Shown piece by piece: positions 22,707 to 28,066 of a stretch of 28,066 nucleotides of DNA (position 1 is its first letter; every line of letters starts with the position of its first letter). Where the stretch lies: NCBI GenBank assembly GCA_033765245.1, contig JANRIF010000327.1, positions 1-28,066 of the forward strand, given 5' to 3'. The translations under genes and the position numbers were made by a program. The notes under the pieces were generated by a model, which worked only from the letters and a program-made list of their open reading frames with translations, was not told the origin of the DNA and ran no database searches. Source of the DNA: GCA-002840015 sp033765245 (lineage in GTDB: Bacteria > Pseudomonadota > Gammaproteobacteria > Xanthomonadales > Xanthomonadaceae).

Positions 22707-22741
22707 CATTGACCTTGTCGTCGCCAGTAGCCGCCATTGCC

Positions 22742-23737
22742 GTGAGTGAATCCCCCACCCCGCGTTCGCGCACCCGTCGGTTCGGGTTTGCGTTGCTTTC
22801 TTTCGTCGTCCTGGTCGCGCTGGCGCTTGCGCTATGGTATTGGGACACGCTGCGCGCCGCGTGGCTGCGTCCTGCCGTCGATCCGCTGGCGCAGCAGCAA
22901 CGGATTGCGTTGCTGGAACAGCAACTGGACAGCAATCGCAGCGCGATCCGGCAACTCGAACAGCGCCTGACCGACAACGCCTCGGCGCAGCGCGTGCTGC
23001 GCGAGGATGTGCTCGGCGTCGGCGAGCGCGCCGCCCTGCTGGAGGAAACGGTCAATCGCCTGGCCGAGCCGCAGATCGCCGCGGCACAACTGCTGCGTCT
23101 GGACGAGGCGGAACTGCTGCTGGTGACTGCACGTCAACGGCTCGACCTCGCCAACGACCGCAGCGGCGCCGAGCGTGCCTATGCGCTAGCCAATGAGGTG
23201 CTGGCGGGCCTGGAGAATCCGCGCTTCCTGAGCCTGCGCCAGACCATCGCGCAGGAACTGGCGGCGCTGCGCGCCATGCCCGGCGATCCGCGCGACGCCG
23301 CCATCGGCGAGCTCGACGCACTCGACGCCTCGCTGGCGTTACTGGTGCAACAGCCGTTCGCGGTCGAGCGCAGTGAATCCACGCCCAAATGGCGCGAGTT
23401 GCTTGGGCGTCTGGTGCAGGTGCGTCGCAGTGACGCCCAACGCCTGCTGGCGCCGGACGAACAGGACGCTGGACAGATCGCGCTGGGGCTGGAGCTGGCG
23501 CTGGCGCGGGTGGCACTGGAGCGTCGCGACGAGCCCGCGTTCCGCGCCTCGTTGACGCGCATCGACGGCTGGCTGCAACGCCTGTTCCCCGATTCGCAGA
23601 CGCGCCGCGAACGCCAGCAACGCCTGCTGGAACTGGCGCAACAGCCGCTGACGCTGGATCTGCCGGTGTTGGGCAGCACGCTGGAGCAACTGCGCCTGTT
23701 GCGCGCCAGCGTGCAGGCGACGCGAGGCAAGCCATGA
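22742..23737 (+). CDS. hemX: HemX-like membrane protein
   Basis: About 331 residues, with one membrane helix (about 14-34) after an Arg-rich start, then a coiled coil (about 45-100, LLEQQLDSNRSAIRQLEQRL) and a helical domain with RLDEAELLLVTARQRLDLANDR, a pattern typical of HemX proteins. These are often labelled uroporphyrinogen-III methyltransferases but lack that catalytic domain here; the role in haem synthesis is unproven. The start is uncertain: GTG 22742 keeps a short basic N terminus, while TTG 22709 would begin just after the hemD stop; neither has a clear ribosome binding site. The stop overlaps the HemY start (ATGA). Confidence 0.85.
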   Translation: MSESPTPRSRTRRFGFALLSFVVLVALALALWYWDTLRAAWLRPAVDPLAQQQRIALLEQQLDSNRSAIRQLEQRLTDNASAQRVLREDVLGVGERAALLEETVNRLAEPQIAAAQLLRLDEAELLLVTARQRLDLANDRSGAERAYALANEVLAGLENPRFLSLRQTIAQELAALRAMPGDPRDAAIGELDALDASLALLVQQPFAVERSESTPKWRELLGRLVQVRRSDAQRLLAPDEQDAGQIALGLELALARVALERRDEPAFRASLTRIDGWLQRLFPDSQTRRERQQRLLELAQQPLTLDLPVLGSTLEQLRLLRASVQATRGKP

Positions 23738-24990
23738 AAGTGTTGCGCGTACTGCTGTGGCTGCTGCTGCTGATGGTGGCGGGATCGCTGCTGTGGCAGG
23801 TGGTCGCCGCCGATCCGGGACTGGTGGTGGTGCGGCTGCGCGGTTACGACCTCACCACCACGGTGCCGGTGGCGACGCTGCTGTTGCTGCTGCTCGGAGC
23901 CGCGCTGTGGCTGGTGCTGACGGTGTTGCGCATCCCGTTCCGGGTGTGGACGCGCTACACCCGGCGGCGCGCCCGCGCGCGTCTCAGCGACGGCCTGATG
24001 GCGCTGCACGAAGGCCGCTGGCTGCGCGGCCAGAAGCTGCTGGAGAAAGCCGCCGACGAGACCCGGGTGCGCACACCGGCGCTGCTGGCGGCGGCGCGCG
24101 CGGCGCGCGCGCGCGGCGACGAGGCCGGCGCCGAACAACTACTCGAACTGGCGGCGCGCGACCGTGGCAAGAACGCGGTAGCGCTGGAGCGCGCGCGACT
24201 GGCGATGCAAGCCGGCCGTGCCGACGAAGCGCTGGCGCGACTGGACGAGATCGATCCGCGCATCGGCATCCCGCCGGAAAGCCACTACCTGCGCGCGCAA
24301 GCGCTGAGCAGCGCGGGCCGCGCCAGCGAAGCACTGGCGCTGGTGGCGACTCTGCGCCGCAACCGCGTGCTGACCGAAGTCGCGGCCGATGCCTTCGAGC
24401 GCGGCATGCAGGCACGCGCGCTGCAACAGGCCGGCGATGCCGCGCAGTTGCACCACGCCTGGGAACAGGTACACAAGACCCTGCGCACCGAGCCCGAAGT
24501 GGTGGCTGCGTTCGCGCGGCGGGCGATGGCGCTGGGGCTGGAGGACCGCGCCGGCAACGCAATCGAAGCCGCATTGGCGCAGCAGTGGTCGGAACCGCTG
24601 GTGGCGATCTACGGCGAACTGCCGCGACCGCGCAGCGGCTCGCGCCTGACTGGCGCAGAAAGCTGGCTGGCCGCGCATCCCGCAAGCCCGGCGCTGCTGG
24701 TGACGCTGGGTCGGCTGTGCCGCGATCAGGGCTTGTGGGGCAAGGCCGAGGAGTACCTGCACCGCGCCATCGCGCAGGGCGCCGGCGGCGATGCCTGGGA
24801 AGTGCTGGGCCATTGTTTTGTCGGCCAGGGCGACGACAAGCGTGCGCGCCAAGCCTACGCCAACGCCCTGAGCGTGCGCGCCGGCCAACGCGCCACCGCC
24901 CTGAGCGGACGCAGCCTGCGCGAACAGATTCAGGACGAAGCCGTACCCGAAGACCGCGATGCCCACGGCGTGCCGCGCCTGCGCGGCTGA
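23734..24990 (+). CDS. hemY: HemY-like inner-membrane TPR protein
   Basis: A 418-residue protein with two membrane helices (about 4-22 and 44-66) separated by a short periplasmic loop (DPGLVVVRLRGYDLTTTV) characteristic of HemY, followed by a TPR-rich cytoplasmic part. Repeats such as ARLAMQAGRADEALARLDEI, AQALSSAGRASEALALVATL and the C-terminal GKAEEYLHRAIAQ...GDDKRARQAYANAL are TPR-like. It is thought to take part in late haem synthesis, perhaps as a scaffold, but the activity is not known. It must not be confused with the Bacillus protoporphyrinogen oxidase of the same name. It is coupled to HemX by an ATGA overlap. Confidence 0.9.
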   Translation: MKVLRVLLWLLLLMVAGSLLWQVVAADPGLVVVRLRGYDLTTTVPVATLLLLLLGAALWLVLTVLRIPFRVWTRYTRRRARARLSDGLMALHEGRWLRGQKLLEKAADETRVRTPALLAAARAARARGDEAGAEQLLELAARDRGKNAVALERARLAMQAGRADEALARLDEIDPRIGIPPESHYLRAQALSSAGRASEALALVATLRRNRVLTEVAADAFERGMQARALQQAGDAAQLHHAWEQVHKTLRTEPEVVAAFARRAMALGLEDRAGNAIEAALAQQWSEPLVAIYGELPRPRSGSRLTGAESWLAAHPASPALLVTLGRLCRDQGLWGKAEEYLHRAIAQGAGGDAWEVLGHCFVGQGDDKRARQAYANALSVRAGQRATALSGRSLREQIQDEAVPEDRDAHGVPRLRG

Positions 24991-25032
24991 GGCCCGGCTT
25001 GCCCGCCAACCCATTCCAAGGAGGATCGTCCC

Positions 25033-26754
25033 ATGCGTAAGCCTGTTGTAATCGTAGTGGTGCTGGCGGTGCTGGCGGGAGCCGGCTGGTGGTGGCTGCG
25101 GCCCAAGGCGGTCGATACCTCGGCGCCTTTGGCGTACGTACCGGCCAACACGCCTTATGTGATGGCCAACGTCGAACCGATGCCGGCCGCACTGCATGCG
25201 GTCTCGATGCGGCAGTTGGGCCTGCAGCGCGAACTGCTGGGAGCGCAATGGCAGGAAGCCAAGCAGGCGCTGGGCAAGCACGGCGAACAGAGCAAGCCGG
25301 TACTGGCGCTGCTGGAAGCGCTGGAGGCGGAGTTCGGCGACAAATCGCTGGAACAGCAGCTTGCGCTGCTCGGCCTCGACCCCGCGACCATGCATTACGC
25401 CGTGTATGGCCTCGGCCTGACCCCGGTCATGCGGATCGAGCTGGCCAAGCCGGACGCGCTGACGCAGACGATCGCGCGCGTCGAAACCCGACTCGGCACG
25501 CCGTTGCAGCAGGCCAAGGTTGGCACGCAGGCGTACTGGCAGATACCGCTGGGCGACGCCCCGCTGCAAGTCATCGCCGCGGTGGTGGGCAGCCATCTGG
25601 TGCTGTCGATGGCCGCACGCGACGCCGACGAACCCACACTGCGCAGCGTGCTCGGACTGGATCCACCGGCGCAGTCGCTGCTGGCATCCGGCGGCCTGTC
25701 CGCGCTCAATAGCGAATTCGGCTTCACGCCATCGTTCAGCGGCTACATCGACAGCGCGCGTGCGCTCGACACGATCAGCGGCGAGATGACGCTGGCCGAT
25801 CGTGCGCTGTGGGCTGCGGTCGGGGTGGCACCGCCCAAGCCCGAGCCGCAGTGCCAGGACGAATACGCCGCGCTGGCGAAAGCCTGGCCGCGCATGGTGT
25901 TCGGCTACACCCGCCTGGACGCCGACCGTGTCGAGGCGCTGGGCATGATGGAAGCACGGCCGGACATCGCCGCCGCGCTGATGCGGCTGCGCGCGCCGAT
26001 GCCGGGACTGCGCACGATCACCGACGACACCCCGTTCAACCTGGGCTTCAGCGTCAATCTGGTCGAACTGCCCAAGGTGGTCACCGAATTGACCGGCGCG
26101 ATCGAGAAGGCGCCGTGGCAGTGCCCGCAACTGACCGCCCTCAACAAGGCCGCGCACGATGCCGCCACCCAGATCAACAACCCCGGCCTGAGCGTAGCGG
26201 CGCCGCTGTTCAGTGGCGTGCATGCGGTGGCGAGCACGCTGGACTGGCCCGCCGACGCCGCGATCCCGCAGTTCTCCGGACGCCTGGCGATCGCCAGCGC
26301 CAACCCCGCTTCGCTGCTCGGCATGGCCAAGAGCATGTTGCCCACCCTGGGGCAAGTACAGATTCCCGACGATGGCAGCGTGGTCGCGTTGCCGGAGCAG
26401 GCCGGATTGCCGATCGCAGCGCCGATGTTCGCGGCGATGCAGGGCAACGCGATCGCACTGGGCATCGGCAGCGACGAGCAGGCCGGGCTCGGCGCCTTCC
26501 TCGCCAGCGACCCGCAGGACCAGCCGCTGCTGGTGGCCGGCGCCACCGGCGCCTTCTACAGCCAGTTCGGCCAATGGCAGTTGCGGATGTTGCCGCCGAC
26601 CGCCGACGCTGCGGCACGCGAACAGGCCGAGCGTCAGGCCGCGCTGTTCGCCGAGCTGTATCCCAAGCTGTTCCACCACGCCCAGATGCGCATCGACCTG
26701 ACCGCCCGTGGCATCGAGATGACGCAGCAAGTGGTGATGCCGCAGACCCCGTGA
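25033..26754 (+). CDS. uncharacterised membrane-anchored or exported protein
   Basis: A 573-residue protein with one N-terminal hydrophobic segment (about 4-22, VVIVVVLAVLAGAGWWWL) that is either a signal anchor or an uncleaved signal, then a large soluble, probably periplasmic, domain. It begins YVPANTPYVMANVEPMP, reminiscent of DUF3352-type proteins, and has alternating strand and helix segments without a recognisable catalytic motif. Two cysteines (QCQDEYAAL and WQCPQLTAL regions) might form a disulfide. AAGGAGG stands eight bases before the ATG. It starts 42 bp after hemY and may be cotranscribed with it. I do not know its function; I have the impression of similar conserved genes in Xanthomonadales, unverified. 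Confidence 0.8.
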   Translation: MRKPVVIVVVLAVLAGAGWWWLRPKAVDTSAPLAYVPANTPYVMANVEPMPAALHAVSMRQLGLQRELLGAQWQEAKQALGKHGEQSKPVLALLEALEAEFGDKSLEQQLALLGLDPATMHYAVYGLGLTPVMRIELAKPDALTQTIARVETRLGTPLQQAKVGTQAYWQIPLGDAPLQVIAAVVGSHLVLSMAARDADEPTLRSVLGLDPPAQSLLASGGLSALNSEFGFTPSFSGYIDSARALDTISGEMTLADRALWAAVGVAPPKPEPQCQDEYAALAKAWPRMVFGYTRLDADRVEALGMMEARPDIAAALMRLRAPMPGLRTITDDTPFNLGFSVNLVELPKVVTELTGAIEKAPWQCPQLTALNKAAHDAATQINNPGLSVAAPLFSGVHAVASTLDWPADAAIPQFSGRLAIASANPASLLGMAKSMLPTLGQVQIPDDGSVVALPEQAGLPIAAPMFAAMQGNAIALGIGSDEQAGLGAFLASDPQDQPLLVAGATGAFYSQFGQWQLRMLPPTADAAAREQAERQAALFAELYPKLFHHAQMRIDLTARGIEMTQQVVMPQTP

Positions 26755-26762
26755 TCGCAGCG

Positions 26763-26790
26763 CGGGATTGGCGCATCAGCGCCAGTCCCG
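26763..26790. terminator. hairpin between convergent genes
   Basis: CGGGATTGGCGC (26763-26774) pairs with GCGCCAGTCCCG (26779-26790) through a 4-base loop, with one G-T pair, 8 bases after the stop of the 573-residue gene. No T run follows, so it may act together with the REP pair next to it. Confidence 0.5.
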
Positions 26791-26864
26791 TCGCGCGCAA
26801 GCGCGCTCCCACAAAGGCGGGCAGGCGCCGGAGCGGTTGTGGGAGGCCGCTTGCGGGCGACCGC
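26791..26864. repeat. REP-like inverted repeat pair
   Basis: GCGCAAGCGCGCTCCCACA (within 26791-26813) and TGTGGGAGGCCGCTTGCGGG (from 26838) are inverted arms of the same type as at 9221 and 9325, arranged in the opposite order. It lies between two convergent genes, a usual place for REP sequences. Confidence 0.75.
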
Positions 26865-26887
26865 GTAGGGGTCCGATGCGCCGCTGC

Positions 26888-28066
26888 TCAGCGCTCCGGT
26901 TCGCCCGGTTGTGCCAGTTGCGTGATGCCGCGTTCGGCTTTGGCGTTCGCCACCATCACGCGCACGTCGGCACGCAGTTGCGCGGCGTCGTACACGATGC
27001 CGTCCTTGATCGTGTAACGCACACCGCCGGAGCGCTCGGGCTTGCCGTCGGCGCCGAGGCGGATGTGGCCGGTGCCGTACAGCACCTTGAGATTGGCCAA
27101 CGGGTTCTCCGCCACCACCAGCAGGTCCGCCAGTTTGCCGGCCTCGATACTGCCGATGCGATCGGCCGCGCCCAACGCCTGCGCGCCGTTGAGGGTGGCG
27201 GCGCGGATCACTTCCAGCGGATGGAAGCCCGCCTCGCGCAGCAGTTCCAGTTCCTGGATCGTGCCAAAGCCATAGATCTGGTAGATGTAGCCCGAATCGC
27301 TACCCACGGTGACGCGGCCGCCGTGATTCTTGTAGTCGTTGATGAAGGCCATCCAGCGCCGGTAGTTGTCGCGCCAGGCGCTCTCGTCCTCGCTACCCCA
27401 GTCGTAGAAGAAACTGCCGTGGTTGTCGCGGTTGGGAGTGAAGAAGTCCCATAACGAAGGCAGCGTGTACTGCTCGTGCCAGTCGGCGCGACGCGCGCGC
27501 ATCAGGTCGCGACTGGCGAGGTAAATGGTGAAGGTCGGATCGATGGTGAAATCGCGCGCGATCAATTCGTCGCGTACCGCGTTCCACTTGTCCGAACCGG
27601 GCTTGGCCGCCTGCGCCCACAGCCGCCCAGCCTGACCGAAGCGATGCGCCTCGTTCTGGTAGTTGTAGTCGGCCGGATAGTCCTGCACCGTCTGCCCGTC
27701 GAACAGCGCTTCGGGCAGGCCGTACCAGTGCTCCATGGTAGTGAGCCCCCAGCGCGCCGTGGTCAGCACGTTGACCCGCGCCACGTCGAGTTGGGCGTGA
27801 TGGCAGGCCGAGCGCATGCCTTGTTTCTTGATCTCGTCGAACGCCGCTTCCAGAATGTCCGGACGATAGCCGAAGCACTTCACCCCCAGCGCGCCCTGCT
27901 TCTTCATCGCCCGCACCCATGCGCGCGCCTGTTCGGGCGTAGTGAACGGCTTGTCGCGGCCCTGCCCGAAGAACACGTAGGGGAAGATGCGCGGCGCAAC
28001 GATCGTGTTGGCGGCGCTGCGCTTTTCTTCGCTGGTGCAAAAATCGATGCCGTTGCCGCAGCCGGG
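26888..28066 (-). CDS. amidohydrolase family protein, 5' end outside window
   Basis: The last 392 residues are visible; the frame continues through the right edge, so the true start is not in the window. It is a metal-dependent amidohydrolase of the imidazolonepropionase/Xaa-Pro-dipeptidase-like group. Likely metal and active-site positions are a lysine in GALGVKCFG, histidines in SACHHAQLD and TTMEHWYG, and the aspartate in VGSDSG. The C-terminal part has the family ending: ATLNGAQALGAADRIGSIEAGKLADLLVV. An insertion with many aromatic residues (DWHEQYTLPSLWDFFTPNRD) precedes the last metal site. The substrate cannot be told. Such proteins are often exported in this group, but the signal peptide would be outside the window. 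Confidence 0.88.
   Translation of the reverse strand, partial: PGCGNGIDFCTSEEKRSAANTIVAPRIFPYVFFGQGRDKPFTTPEQARAWVRAMKKQGALGVKCFGYRPDILEAAFDEIKKQGMRSACHHAQLDVARVNVLTTARWGLTTMEHWYGLPEALFDGQTVQDYPADYNYQNEAHRFGQAGRLWAQAAKPGSDKWNAVRDELIARDFTIDPTFTIYLASRDLMRARRADWHEQYTLPSLWDFFTPNRDNHGSFFYDWGSEDESAWRDNYRRWMAFINDYKNHGGRVTVGSDSGYIYQIYGFGTIQELELLREAGFHPLEVIRAATLNGAQALGAADRIGSIEAGKLADLLVVAENPLANLKVLYGTGHIRLGADGKPERSGGVRYTIKDGIVYDAAQLRADVRVMVANAKAERGITQLAQPGEPER

Overview
The window is high-GC DNA, above 60% in most stretches, and looks like a member of the Xanthomonadales (Xanthomonas/Lysobacter relatives). The clues are the hemD-hemX-hemY order, a membrane-anchored YibN-type rhodanese, a hydrogenase-4-like cluster beside a YiiD-type thioesterase, a CRP/Clp-type palindrome, and several short interspersed elements of types I associate with this group. 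The species cannot be named from the sequence alone.

Layout: (1) 1-265, a rhodanese gene running off the left edge. (2) 337-495, a palindromic repeat element. (3) 519-8967, minus strand, an operon of a lipoprotein, a YiiD-type thioesterase and six complex I/hydrogenase-4-like genes in transcription order HyfB, HyfC, HyfE, HyfF, HyfG, HyfI. The HyfG-like subunit has lost all four cysteines that hold the NiFe centre, so this is an energy-converting-hydrogenase-related (Ehr-like) membrane complex rather than a hydrogenase. (4) 8968-9507, REP-like repeats and a hairpin. (5) 9508-21615, minus strand, a type I secretion operon: HlyB-type ABC transporter, HlyD-type adaptor, a small four-helix membrane protein and a giant RTX protein (2658 aa). 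(6) 21918-26754, plus strand, hemD-hemX-hemY and an uncharacterised membrane-anchored protein. (7) 26888-28066, minus strand, an amidohydrolase cut by the right edge.

The RTX locus is the most interesting part. Its parts in order are an N-terminal head with a long Gly/Ala-rich hydrophobic stretch, an Asp-Pro bond followed by a region closely resembling the FrpC self-processing module, a linker, and nine haemolysin-type calcium-binding-related domains in an exact 549-bp repeat. The head and the small membrane-protein gene before it are much poorer in GC (about 37-50% in hand-counted lines) than the rest. I infer an exchangeable toxin-head plus candidate immunity pair on a conserved self-cleaving RTX carrier. 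The promoter region of the operon holds a perfect TGTGA-N6-TCACA site and a TTGACA box.

The Ehr-like operon is interrupted by one intact interspersed element (5789-5998) and by a decayed partial copy of it (5069-5126), each lying against a stop codon. All functions are read from sequence features and memory of families; no database search was possible.
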